From: Methylocystis parvus OBBP
GTDB taxonomy: Bacteria; Pseudomonadota; Alphaproteobacteria; Rhizobiales; Beijerinckiaceae
Length of the DNA: 64,000 nucleotides
Assembly: GCF_027571405.1 (NCBI RefSeq)
Contig: NZ_CP092968.1
Coordinates: 2,564,001 to 2,628,000, forward strand
Direction of reading: 5' to 3'
Both the position numbers and the translations under genes were made by a program. The notes beneath the pieces were generated by a model that was not told the DNA's origin, searched no databases, and was given only the letters and a program-made list of their open reading frames with translations. This document shows positions 15,735-23,632 of this stretch, one piece after another. Each line of letters begins with the position of its first letter. Within the stretch, counting starts at the first letter, position 1.

Positions 15735-16289
15735 GATAATCTCCTGTTGATCTCGTTTTCGAGCCCGCGACCACCGCGGCCTCGATGGCGCTTCGAGAGA
15801 CGGAGGCGATCCGCCGACGCACCCGCAGGGCCGCAGCAAAGCGGAGGACGGCAGAGAAGCGGCTTTCTTGCCTCGCGAGGAATGACGCCGCAGGCGTCAG
15901 GGGAAGAAAGTTGCTGACCCGCTGTTGCGTCTCAGGCGATCGAGGCGCAGCCGTCCTTCGTCCAGATGAAGCCAAGAGAGAGGCCAGCGTTGGCGCCGGG
16001 CTGGATTGCGATCAATGCGGAGAGTTGGCGCGGAACATCGGTTGCAGCACAAGTCCTGCGAGCTACGAGGCGAAGGAAAAGAAAGCGTCGGCGGCGTTTG
16101 GGTGACGTGACCTCAGACCGAAACGACCATCGCGACGAGAGGAACCGCAGCGCGCTTCTTCATCGCAGCGGCGTCGGCGCCGCAGCCTCCGCGTCAAACG
16201 ATGCCGCAGGTTCTCGTCTTCGGACGATGTGACGTTCAGCCGTCTGAACTCGGATGCGCGACGACAGGGAAAGATCTGTCCCGGCTAGC
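15735..16289. other. 555-bp non-coding leader with conserved structured element (15841-15910)
   Basis: No convincing gene. Besides the hairpin next to DUF736, 15841-15910 contains GCGGAGGACGGC, then the arms CTTTCTT (15863-15869) and AAGAAAG (15904-15910). These enclose the palindrome CCTCGCGAGG and the hairpin GACGCC-GCA-GGCGTC (15884-15898). The same layout, with the GCA-loop hairpin 49-50 bp after GCGGAGGA, recurs at 17918-17993. Nothing else was recognised in 15911-16289. Confidence 0.55.
15761..15783 (-). promoter_or_regulatory. Leader hairpin upstream of DUF736
   Basis: Inverted repeat with 9-bp arms (GAGCCCGCG/CGCGGCCTC, one mismatch) and a 5-base loop, just upstream of the ribosome site. 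A perfect 8-bp-arm hairpin built from the same GGCCGCG motif occupies the same place before the DUF2493 gene (17831-17849). This suggests shared post-transcriptional control. Confidence 0.5.
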
Positions 16290-16745
16290 CTAGGCGCCAG
16301 AGGGGCAACGACGCCGTCCGTGGCGCATCATCTCGCGAGATCGGGAGGAGGCCGCCTGCAATCGCGCCCGCGCCGCTGCGGCGACTGCGAGCGCCCCAAG
16401 AAGCGCCATGGCGTCTCGCCAGAGCCCGCTTGCGCCGCCAAGGCCGGCGAAGGCGCCCGAAAGCTGATAGCCGGCGACGCCCGCGGGGATGGCGTAGATC
16501 AGCGTGATTGCGAGGCGGAGGGGCCAAGAGCGCGTCGCGGCGACGCCGATGCGGATAAGGGTCAGGACGCCGACGCCCGCGATCAGCGCCAGAGCGACGG
16601 CGCAGACGGTGCCGGCGCCAGCTCTGAACGCGGCGAATCCAATCGAGAGGGCCGCGAAGAAAGCGAGCGCGTCGACGGCGAGCGCATAAAGGAGCCAGCA
16701 GAAGAGCCCCAAGCCTGCGAAATTGAAAAAGATGGCGAACAACAT
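16290..16745 (-). CDS. Small hydrophobic membrane protein
   Basis: A 151-residue protein starting MLFAIFFNFAGLGLFCWLLY, with about four hydrophobic segments (residues 3-22, 25-45, 50-72 and 80-100) and an Arg-rich C-terminus. No family was recognised. Its place between DUF736 and DUF2493 in the same direction is common for backbone genes of this element type. The start is the Met that begins the first membrane segment; a longer frame upstream lacks hydrophobic character. Confidence 0.6.
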   Translation of the reverse strand: MLFAIFFNFAGLGLFCWLLYALAVDALAFFAALSIGFAAFRAGAGTVCAVALALIAGVGVLTLIRIGVAATRSWPLRLAITLIYAIPAGVAGYQLSGAFAGLGGASGLWRDAMALLGALAVAAAARARLQAASSRSREMMRHGRRRCPSGA

Positions 16746-16872
16746 CTTTGCTGCTCCATGGCGTGAGTCGAGGCGGCGCCCCCACCTCCGCCATGGCGCA
16801 ACGCCCATCGTCTTCAGAGGAATATGGAAAATCCTTGGCGACGTCGCGTGGTCGATCGTCGGGTGGCGGCGG

Positions 16873-17808
16873 CTATGCGCCGCTGCTCTCGTATTTCCAG
16901 ACCGGGATGCCGAGGACCCGCGCCTTGTCGGCCAGATTCGCGGAAATGCCGGAGCCCGGGAAGACGATGACGCCGATGGGGAGCGTTTCGAGCATCCGGT
17001 CGTTGCGCTTGAAGGGCGCCGCCTTGGCGTGACGCGCCCAGTCGGGCTTGAAGGCGATCTGCGTCACCTTTCGATTGTCGGCCCAACAGGAAGCGATGCG
17101 TTCGGCCCCCTTGGGCGAACCGCCATGGAGCAGCACCATGCCCGGATGCTTCGCCAGCGCCTTGTCGAGCCTATCCCAGATCGCGCGATGATCGTTGAAG
17201 TCGAGCCCGCCGGTGAAGGCGATCCGTGGGCCGGCGGGTAGAAGAAGCTCATTGTCGGCGCGGCGCTTGGCGGCGAGAAAGTCACGGCTGTCGATCAGCG
17301 ACGCCGTCAGCGAACGATGATTGACCTTGGAGCCGGTGCGGGGGCGCCAGGACGAGCCGGTGTGCGTTTCGAAGGCCTCGGCGGCCTGGTCGCGGAAGTG
17401 CTCCATGCTGTCCCGGCGCTCGATAAGGGTCTGCCCCTCGCAGATCAGCCGCTCGAGCTCGACCGAGCGGATTTCAGAACCGTCTTGCTCCTTCTGGCTG
17501 CACTTTTGTGTCTGTTCATTGTCGTCGAGCTCGCGCTCGATGCGGGCGATCGCGCGGTGGAAGAGATTGACCGTCGACCACAGCAGGTCTTCGAGATCGG
17601 GTTCGAGCCGAGTGTCGCTCAGGGTCGCGACAAGGGCGTCGAAAATGTCGGCGACAGCGCCGGCGATGGCGCGAGGCTCGGGCAGCGGCCGGGGATCGGG
17701 TTCGTCGTGAAAGGGACGGTAGCCATAGAGTTGGAGTTCGGTGAGAACCCGGTCGGTTGGCGAGGCGGCTTGCGGGGTCTCGAAGTCTCGATCGTGCTCG
17801 GTCGTCAT
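16873..17808 (-). CDS. DUF2493 domain protein (SLOG/YAcAr-like)
   Basis: A 311-residue protein. The C-terminal about 120 residues (from RIAFTGGLDFNDHRAIWDRL) have the Rossmann-like pattern of DUF2493: MVLLHGGSPKGAERIASCWA, VTQIAFKPDWARH and VIVFPGSGISANLADKA. These belong to the SLOG superfamily, which binds nucleotide-derived ligands. The first 190 residues are helical and acidic. ATG at 17808 follows AGGAGA with 6-bp spacing. Its leader contains the same two structured elements as DUF736. The role in the element is unknown. Confidence 0.85.
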   Translation of the reverse strand: MTTEHDRDFETPQAASPTDRVLTELQLYGYRPFHDEPDPRPLPEPRAIAGAVADIFDALVATLSDTRLEPDLEDLLWSTVNLFHRAIARIERELDDNEQTQKCSQKEQDGSEIRSVELERLICEGQTLIERRDSMEHFRDQAAEAFETHTGSSWRPRTGSKVNHRSLTASLIDSRDFLAAKRRADNELLLPAGPRIAFTGGLDFNDHRAIWDRLDKALAKHPGMVLLHGGSPKGAERIASCWADNRKVTQIAFKPDWARHAKAAPFKRNDRMLETLPIGVIVFPGSGISANLADKARVLGIPVWKYESSGA

Positions 17809-17830
17809 TGGCGTTCTCCTTCGCCCGTTG

Positions 17831-17849
17831 GGCCGCGACCCTCGCGGCC
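17831..17849 (-). promoter_or_regulatory. Leader hairpin upstream of DUF2493
   Basis: Perfect inverted repeat GGCCGCGA-CCC-TCGCGGCC, 23 bp upstream of the start codon and directly before the ribosome site. Same position and motif as the hairpin before DUF736 (15761-15783). Confidence 0.55.
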
Positions 17850-17917
17850 TTCGTGGCGACAAAGGGCGGCGGACGGGATCGGCTGGCACCGGGAGCGGAG
17901 CGACCGGCCGAAGCGCA

Positions 17918-17993
17918 GCGGAGGATGGCGAAGCGCCGGCTATTTTGTTTCGCGCTGTAAAGCGCCCGCAGGGCGCGACGGAAAATAGCCGGC
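17918..17993. promoter_or_regulatory. Structured element upstream of DUF2493, matching 15841-15910
   Basis: GCGGAGGATGGCG (17918-17930) is followed by a perfect 12-bp inverted repeat, GCCGGCTATTTT (17935-17946) and AAAATAGCCGGC (17982-17993). This encloses GCGCCC-GCA-GGGCGC (17962-17976). It begins 110 bp upstream of the gene start, against 107 bp for the copy before DUF736. The rest of 17809-18108 has no gene. Confidence 0.55.
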
Positions 17994-18108
17994 CGCAGCC
18001 ATTGCCTGGCGGGCGCGTGCGACGCAAAGGTCGCCCTCTCAGAAGGCCGGGACTGCGGCCCGATCTCTCGAAGGGAAGCTGATTGATGACGATCGCAGGG
18101 GCGAACAG

Positions 18109-19179
18109 TCAGCCGCGAGAACGTTCGCTCCCCAGAGTGTTATCGAATTTGAGGAACCGGGCGACGTCCTGTGGCGCGAGCTGAGTCCGGATCGTCGCCC
18201 GCAAGGCCTCTCCACCAATGTGGCGCAGATCGTCATTGAAATCGGCAAGCTGGGGAACAAGGGTGATCGCGTCGATCCCGTCGGCTATCGCTCGCTCGGT
18301 CAGCTGCGCCGTCGCCTTCCTGCCGGCGGCGTCGTTGTCTTGCAGGACGTAAAGACGGCGAAGCGCTGACGGCAGCAGCAACGCGGCGAGGTGCGCGGCC
18401 GATAGCGCGGCGATCATCGGCATGCTTGGCAGAAGAGATCGCGCGGAGAGCACGGTCTCGATGCCTTCGCCCGCCGCCATGACGTCGAGCGACGCGCCAA
18501 AGCGCACGCCCTTGCCGCAGATGTCCCCCATTGCCCGTCGCGGATTGGCGATCGGCGCCTTGTCGCGTCCAGACGGATCGAGCCAAGTGCGATGCGCGCC
18601 GGTGACTTTGCCGTCGAAATCGGTGACGACGGCGATCATGGCGGGCCAGGTTTCGACAGCGGACGATTTATCTGGCCGATAGTAGCAGCGAGGATGAGAG
18701 CGCAGGCTGTCGAGATTTCGTAGGCCTGCTATGCCCCGATGCCGCAAATATCGCTCGACCAAACTGCCCTCGATCGGTTGCGACATGTGAAGGAGCCGTC
18801 GCGCCGAGTCTATGGAACGCGTCACCGTAGGCGCTTCCGATCGCCGGCGTTCGATCGAGGGATCATCCTTCGGCAGACTGAGAAAGCTGCGCGCCTCAAG
18901 AAGTGCCTCCGCGAAGTCAGCGCATCGGGCGCTTCCGCGGATGACGTCGAGAAGATCGCCATGTTCGCCCGTGGCGGCGTCGGTCCATTTGCCGGCGGCG
19001 CCCTTGCCGCTCTCCGGTCCGGTCAGGCGGACGAAGAGGCTACGGCCGGGCGTATTGCGCACGTCGCCGACAAGCCAATAACGGCCCTCGCGGCGGCCAT
19101 TCGACAGATAGCGGCGGCAGACCGCCTCGGCGTCCTGCGCGAGGCGGCGCGCGAGCTCGGAGGCGACTGAACTGGGCAC
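18109..19179 (-). CDS. Toprim-domain primase-like protein (DUF7146)
   Basis: A 356-residue protein with the layout of plasmid primase-helicase N-terminal halves. A zinc-ribbon-like/DUF7146 region comes first (LFVRLTGPESGKGAAGKWTD, HGDLLDVIR), then a Toprim domain from about residue 220. Within it are VMAAGEGIETVLSAR, with the catalytic Glu, and LYVLQDNDAAGRKATAQLTE, with the DxD-like acidic pair. It probably primes or nicks DNA for element replication or transfer. The GTG at 19179 follows GGAGGG and is preferred over a TTG at 19194. It lies downstream of parB after a terminator-like hairpin. Confidence 0.82.
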   Translation of the reverse strand: MPSSVASELARRLAQDAEAVCRRYLSNGRREGRYWLVGDVRNTPGRSLFVRLTGPESGKGAAGKWTDAATGEHGDLLDVIRGSARCADFAEALLEARSFLSLPKDDPSIERRRSEAPTVTRSIDSARRLLHMSQPIEGSLVERYLRHRGIAGLRNLDSLRSHPRCYYRPDKSSAVETWPAMIAVVTDFDGKVTGAHRTWLDPSGRDKAPIANPRRAMGDICGKGVRFGASLDVMAAGEGIETVLSARSLLPSMPMIAALSAAHLAALLLPSALRRLYVLQDNDAAGRKATAQLTERAIADGIDAITLVPQLADFNDDLRHIGGEALRATIRTQLAPQDVARFLKFDNTLGSERSRG

Positions 19180-19196
19180 GGCTCCACCCTCCAAAA

Positions 19197-19227
19197 GAAA
19201 AGGGGCCCGCCATTACTGGCGAGCCCC
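19197..19227 (-). terminator. Rho-independent terminator after parB
   Basis: On the minus strand a 10-bp stem (GGGGCTCGCC/GGCGGGCCCC, one mismatch, AGTAAT loop) is followed by TTTTCTTTT. It stands between parB and the Toprim gene, which run the same way, so readthrough may be limited or regulated. Confidence 0.7.
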
Positions 19228-19249
19228 ACGCTGTCGGCCTCGGGGAGGT

Positions 19250-21403
19250 CTATTCGGCGGCGACGCCCTGGGGCTCGTCGACCGACGCCTCATCAGCATC
19301 GTCCTCGGATGCGGTTTCGTCGATGGCCGCTTCGCTCTCGATCGCCGCCGATTCTTCGACCGGGATGGCGTCCTCCTCTACGGTCTGCTCGGGGACCGTT
19401 CCTTCGGAGGCATGCGAATGCCGGGCGCATCCGGGCGTGCGAAGCGGCTCGGGCAGCCAGTTCGCGCCGGAAAGGAGCCGTTCGGCCTCCTGGACCATGT
19501 CGCTTTTCTTCAATCCTTCGATGCGCCGGGCGATGTCCGCGCCCTTCGCTTGGCTTACCGCCTGGACGATCCGCGCCTTGGTCACGCGGCCGAGAAAATT
19601 ATCGGCGGTTGGCCTCCAGCTCGTCGCCGCGATGTCGAGGGACAGTGACGCAGCGAGACGATCAGCATGGGCGATGGCGCGCGGGCGCCGGCTCCAGGGC
19701 TCATGCACGGCGTTGACCGTCAAGGAGATGCAATGCGCGAAGAGACGCTGGCGCGCTTCCACGTCGAAGGTCGTGAGAACATCCCAGAGGTCTTGCGGCT
19801 CCGCCGGGAGCTGCTGCGACCAGTCGAGATTACGGGCGTCGACCTTGGCCGCGAGCGGCGTGTCGGAGAGACCCGGCGCCTGTACCCCGAAGGAAACAGT
19901 CTTGGCTTCCATCTCCAGACAGGTGTCCGAGCCGTAGCGGTAGAAGAGGCGCAGGCAGATGGCGTGCAGGGCGGCGAGGAAGGCCATGTCCGGATCATTG
20001 CCGAGCGCCTCGCGCAGCGCCAGCGTGCGATAGGCGGTGAGTTCGGTCAGCAATTTGTCAGGGAGGGGACGAAGGCCCTCGTCTTCCTCGTCATCCGTCA
20101 CGCCAGATCGGACCATATCGTCCCTATCCGGCGCCGCGCCCTGAGCGAGGGCCGCTGCGCTCAAATGTGCGCCACCGACGTCTTCCGTCTCGCTTTCGCC
20201 GGTCAGCGCTTCGGGCCCCTCGATCGGCGCTTCATCTTCGGGGCGGACATAGCCACGCTCGATCCGTAATTGTCCCGAGCCGTCGATGCTGACGAAGACG
20301 CCGCCGCGGGCGATGTCCTCCGGCGCGTAAATGACCGGACGATCTTCCATCGCTTCGAGCGCGGTCTCGATCTCGGCAAGGCGCGCATCGATGTCTTCGG
20401 GAATTTCGTCGGCGTCCGAATAGGCGGCTTCGAGCTGTTCGGCTTCGAGGCGGAGCGACTCACGCGTCGCGGCTTCCTCTTCACTCAGAGGCTGGCGTTC
20501 GCCCTGAATATGGCGGAGCCCGTAGGTGTGGCCATAGGGGAAGTCGATCGCCGTCTCGACCCATTTCCAGCCCTCCGCCCGAATGGGCTGGGCGTCGCGG
20601 GCCAGCTTCTCCGCGACGAGCCGCTCGAGAAGGGGGACGTCCTGCAGCCAGCCGCCGTCGTCGCTCTGGAAGAGGTCCCGCATGATAGGACCGCCGGCGG
20701 CGAGATAATCTTCGCCGACATATTGCGCCCGCTTGTCCGATGCCCGGACCGCGCCCTCGGTGAGAAGCCGGCGGATCTGATAGGCCTCCTTGTTGTACGA
20801 ACGCTGGATCGCCTCCCAGACCTGTTCCTGGCGCTCATGGTCGGGATTGACGGTGAAGGCCATCAGCTGGTCGAGCGTCATGCCGTCCTCGGCATAGACC
20901 TCGAGAAGCGCCGGGGACACGGAGGCGAGCCGCAGGCGCTGTTTGACGACGGCGACGCTGACGAAGAAGGTGGCGGCGATCTCCTCTTCGCTCTGACCCT
21001 TTTCGCGAAGGGTCAGGAAGGCGCGGAACTGATCCAGCGGATGGAGAGGCGCGCGCTGGACGTTCTCGGCGAGGCTGTCCTCCTCGGCCGTTCCCTCCAA
21101 TCGCACCACGCAGGGGATAGGGGCGTTGCGCGGCAGGCGCTTCTGCTTCACCAAGAGCTCCAGCGCGCGGTAACGGCGCCCGCCGGCGGGGATTTCGAAC
21201 ATGCCGGTCTCCGCGCCGCCTTCGTCGAGCACCGGCCGCACGGTGATGCTCTGCAGAAGCGTGCGACGCGCGATGTCTTCCGCGAGCTCCTCGAGCGAGA
21301 CACCCGCCTTGATGCGACGGACATTGGCCTGAGACAGGACGAGCTTGTTGAAGGGTATATCGCGCGAGGCGCTGAGCTGGATTTTCTGAACCGACCTGGT
21401 CAT
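19250..21403 (-). CDS. ParB/RepB/Spo0J-family nuclease-like partition protein
   Basis: A 717-residue protein. The N-terminal ParB domain includes IPFNKLVLSQANVRRIKAGV, the box ITVRPVLDEGG...FEIPAGGRRYRAL and CVVRLEGTAEEDSLAENVQR. It is followed by an HTH (EEEIAATFFVSVAVVKQRLR). The long C-terminal part, rich in acidic residues (from about 330), is far longer than a chromosomal ParB and is typical of plasmid/ICE ParB-like proteins. The ATG at 21403 follows GGAG at 9 bp; an upstream TTG would be too close. No parA is visible in the window, so segregation in the classic sense is uncertain. Confidence 0.88.
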   Translation of the reverse strand: MTRSVQKIQLSASRDIPFNKLVLSQANVRRIKAGVSLEELAEDIARRTLLQSITVRPVLDEGGAETGMFEIPAGGRRYRALELLVKQKRLPRNAPIPCVVRLEGTAEEDSLAENVQRAPLHPLDQFRAFLTLREKGQSEEEIAATFFVSVAVVKQRLRLASVSPALLEVYAEDGMTLDQLMAFTVNPDHERQEQVWEAIQRSYNKEAYQIRRLLTEGAVRASDKRAQYVGEDYLAAGGPIMRDLFQSDDGGWLQDVPLLERLVAEKLARDAQPIRAEGWKWVETAIDFPYGHTYGLRHIQGERQPLSEEEAATRESLRLEAEQLEAAYSDADEIPEDIDARLAEIETALEAMEDRPVIYAPEDIARGGVFVSIDGSGQLRIERGYVRPEDEAPIEGPEALTGESETEDVGGAHLSAAALAQGAAPDRDDMVRSGVTDDEEDEGLRPLPDKLLTELTAYRTLALREALGNDPDMAFLAALHAICLRLFYRYGSDTCLEMEAKTVSFGVQAPGLSDTPLAAKVDARNLDWSQQLPAEPQDLWDVLTTFDVEARQRLFAHCISLTVNAVHEPWSRRPRAIAHADRLAASLSLDIAATSWRPTADNFLGRVTKARIVQAVSQAKGADIARRIEGLKKSDMVQEAERLLSGANWLPEPLRTPGCARHSHASEGTVPEQTVEEDAIPVEESAAIESEAAIDETASEDDADEASVDEPQGVAAE

Positions 21404-21418
21404 GGCGATCAACTCCGC

Positions 21419-21459
21419 GACGGGCGGCTGGGAGCATCTCTCTCTGCCTCGAACCCGTC
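21419..21459 (-). promoter_or_regulatory. Leader inverted repeat before parB
   Basis: GACGGG (21419-21424) pairs with CCCGTC (21454-21459). On the transcript the second arm is followed at once by the GGAG ribosome site. DUF932 has the same arrangement (23474-23515), including a GAGAGAG-rich loop. A second hairpin CGCCCTC/GAGGGCG occurs at 21474-21494. Confidence 0.5.
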
Positions 21460-21578
21460 ACGAAGCGCAGCGCCGCCCTCTGACTTTGAGGGCGACGCGG
21501 GAAATCATCGAGGCCAATTCGAATGCGGCAACGGCCATCTGCTGAACATCAGTCCCCATTGCGCCAGCGGGCCAGAAC

Positions 21579-22184
21579 CTACGCCGCGCGCTCGAAGAGC
21601 TTCTTTGCGCGCGCCTCGAGATCGAGCCTTGCGTCCTGATGCGTCTTGTTCCGCGCAATCGCTGTGATTCCCTGCACGAAGTCGAAGACGCTTTCGGGCT
21701 TGCGCCCTTCCTCGGCCAGCACGGTGTCGATGATCTTCGCGGTCTCAGCTTTCGAAAAACCGCGCTTGCGTAGGAAATCAGTGCGATTGTCGTCGTTGCG
21801 CGCGACGATCCGTTCTCTCGCGGCCTTGACGCCGTTGATGAAGGGCAGGGGCGACGAATTGGCGAAGCGCGTCAACGCCGGCGCCGCCTCATGCGCAAAC
21901 CGGGAAGCTGCGTATTTGGAATGGCGGATCGTGATCTCTTCGAAATCCTCGACGCCCCAGAGATTGCGGTTCTGACAGACGGCGCGCAGATAAAAGCTCG
22001 CAATGCCGAGCGTCTTGGCGCCGACCTCGGAATTCCAGCAGTAGAAGCCTCGAAAGAAGAGGTCGGGCGAGCCGTCCGGCAATTTTCCGGCTTCGATCGG
22101 ATTGAGATCGTCGACGAGAAACAAGAACACGTCGCGATCCGAGGTGTAGAGCGTCGTCGTGTCTTGCGTGACGTCAATATTGGC
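21579..22184 (-). pseudogene. Truncated second copy of the DUF932 gene (3' half only)
   Basis: The encoded about 197 residues from VTQDTTTLYTSDRDVF to the end match the C-terminal half of the full DUF932 protein at 22265-23461 with about 19 differences (roughly 90% identity). The first about 200 codons are missing. The frame is open and extends upstream only to a GTG at 22235 without a ribosome site. Many third-codon positions differ between the copies, so they diverged while under selection for protein sequence. The fragment therefore probably came from a related element by recombination rather than from decay of a recent tandem duplicate. Confidence 0.8.
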
Positions 22185-22264
22185 GCCGCAGAACCGGCGA
22201 TCAGGAGAAACGGAAAGGCACGAAGCCGGAAACACGCGGTTCCGTATCTCCGGCTTTCCGGGTA

Positions 22265-23461
22265 TCAGGCCGCCCGGTCGAGCAGCTTCTTCGCCCGCGC
22301 CTCCAGGTCGAGCCGCGCGTCCTGCTGGGTCTTGTCTCGCGCGACAGCGGTGATGCCCTGGACGAAATCGAAGACGCTCTCGGGCTTGCGGCCCTCCTCG
22401 GTGAGGACGGTCTCGATGATCTTGGCCGTCTCGGTCTTGGAGAAGCCGCGCTTGCGCAGGAAGTCGCTGCGGTCCTCGTCCGAACGCGCGACGATCTTCT
22501 CCCGCGCCGCTTTGATGCCGTTGACGAAGGGCAGCGGCGAGGAGTTCGCGAAACGGGTTAGCGCCGGCGCTGCCTCATGCGCGAAGCGGGAAGCGGCGTA
22601 TTTCGAGTGGCGGATGGTGATCTCCTCGAAATCCTCGACGCCCCAGAGATTGCGGTTCTGGCAGACTGCGCGGAGATAGAAGCTCGCCATCCCGAGTGTC
22701 TTCGCGCCCACCTCGGAATTCCAGCAGTAGAAGCCGCGGAAGTAGAGGTCGGGTGAACCGTCGGGCAGCTTGCCGGCCTCGATCGGGTTGAGGTCGTCAA
22801 CCAGGAAGAGGAAGACGTCGCGGTCAGACGCATAGAGCGTCGTCGTGTCCTGGGTGATGTCTACGCGCGGATTGTAGACACCCGTCGACCAGTCGAGCAC
22901 GCCCGGAACTTTCCAGCGCGTGTCGCCGGTGCCGTTGCCTGCGATGCGCTGGACGGCCGCGACCAGTTCATGATCGAAGATGCGGCCATAGTCGGGCCCG
23001 GTGACGGCGCGCAGTTCGACCCGTCCGTCTTCGATCTCCAGCGTCTTCACCTGCTCTGTGCGATGGGCGGTCAGCCCGTATTGAAGATTGATGCCAGCGA
23101 GCGGAGCGGGAAGCTGTCGCAGATAGGCCGCCGGTGCGCCGACCAGGCCGGCAAGTTGGCCGAAGCTCCAGTGGGTTGGAGCGATTGGCATATCGGAGCC
23201 GGGCATCATCAGCGCCAGGCGCTCGGCGTCGTCGCGGCTGGCCTCCACTCGGATCGCCGCGCTTTCGACGGTGCGGGTCCGACTGCGTTCAGTCCGACCG
23301 CGCACGGTCGCGAACAGCTCCGACAGGGACAGATAACGCTCGTCCGCTGGCCGTGAGAACCACTCTGAGGAAACGCGGCCGACACGCTGGCCGCGGCTTA
23401 CGTCCACCTTATAGCCGCCGACATGTTCGCGAGCGGCGTCCAGAATATCTACCTGGGTCAT
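22265..23461 (-). CDS. DUF932 domain protein
   Basis: A 398-residue protein of the DUF932 family, widespread on conjugative elements and phages, function unknown. It shows the N-terminal GYKVDVSRGQRVGRVSSEWF, the central THWSFGQLAGLVGAPAAYL and GRIFDHELVAAVQRI, and the C-terminal FYCWNSEVGAKTLGMASF and ICE-typical NRNLWGVEDFEEITIRHSKY. Length is normal. The leader contains TGACGGG/CCCGTCA arms and a GGAG ribosome site, as in parB. It marks the left edge of the defence cargo region. Confidence 0.88.
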   Translation of the reverse strand: MTQVDILDAAREHVGGYKVDVSRGQRVGRVSSEWFSRPADERYLSLSELFATVRGRTERSRTRTVESAAIRVEASRDDAERLALMMPGSDMPIAPTHWSFGQLAGLVGAPAAYLRQLPAPLAGINLQYGLTAHRTEQVKTLEIEDGRVELRAVTGPDYGRIFDHELVAAVQRIAGNGTGDTRWKVPGVLDWSTGVYNPRVDITQDTTTLYASDRDVFLFLVDDLNPIEAGKLPDGSPDLYFRGFYCWNSEVGAKTLGMASFYLRAVCQNRNLWGVEDFEEITIRHSKYAASRFAHEAAPALTRFANSSPLPFVNGIKAAREKIVARSDEDRSDFLRKRGFSKTETAKIIETVLTEEGRKPESVFDFVQGITAVARDKTQQDARLDLEARAKKLLDRAA

Positions 23462-23473
23462 GGGTCATCTCCA

Positions 23474-23515
23474 TGACGGGCGCCGGAAGTCTCTCTCCCA
23501 GCCCTCAACCCGTCA
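23474..23515 (-). promoter_or_regulatory. Leader inverted repeat before DUF932
   Basis: Perfect 7-bp arms TGACGGG (23474-23480) and CCCGTCA (23509-23515). The transcript reads arm, CTCTCTCC-like loop, arm, GGAG, ATG, the same order as before parB. Confidence 0.5.
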
Positions 23516-23551
23516 CGGAAATCCAGTCCATGCTCTCACTCTAAGGGGCGT

Positions 23552-23617
23552 TGCGGGGTGTCCCCGCAGAAGGGGGCGACCGAGACCTTGGCTCGGTCGT
23601 TGGGGAAGGCTTTCCCC
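23552..23617. promoter_or_regulatory. Cluster of three perfect hairpins
   Basis: TGCGGGG-TGT-CCCCGCA (23552-23568), CGACCGAG/CTCGGTCG with a 7-base loop (23577-23599), and GGGGAA-GGCT-TTCCCC (23602-23617) follow each other. They lie between the end of the cargo gene at 23633 and the DUF932 leader. They may insulate the two transcription units; none has a clear T tract on the minus strand. Confidence 0.5.
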
Positions 23618-23632
23618 CAAAATCCGTAGAGT

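Noticed and set aside
20270..21667. 465-codon open frame on the plus strand
   Set aside because: Antisense of parB; no recognisable protein and no start signal.
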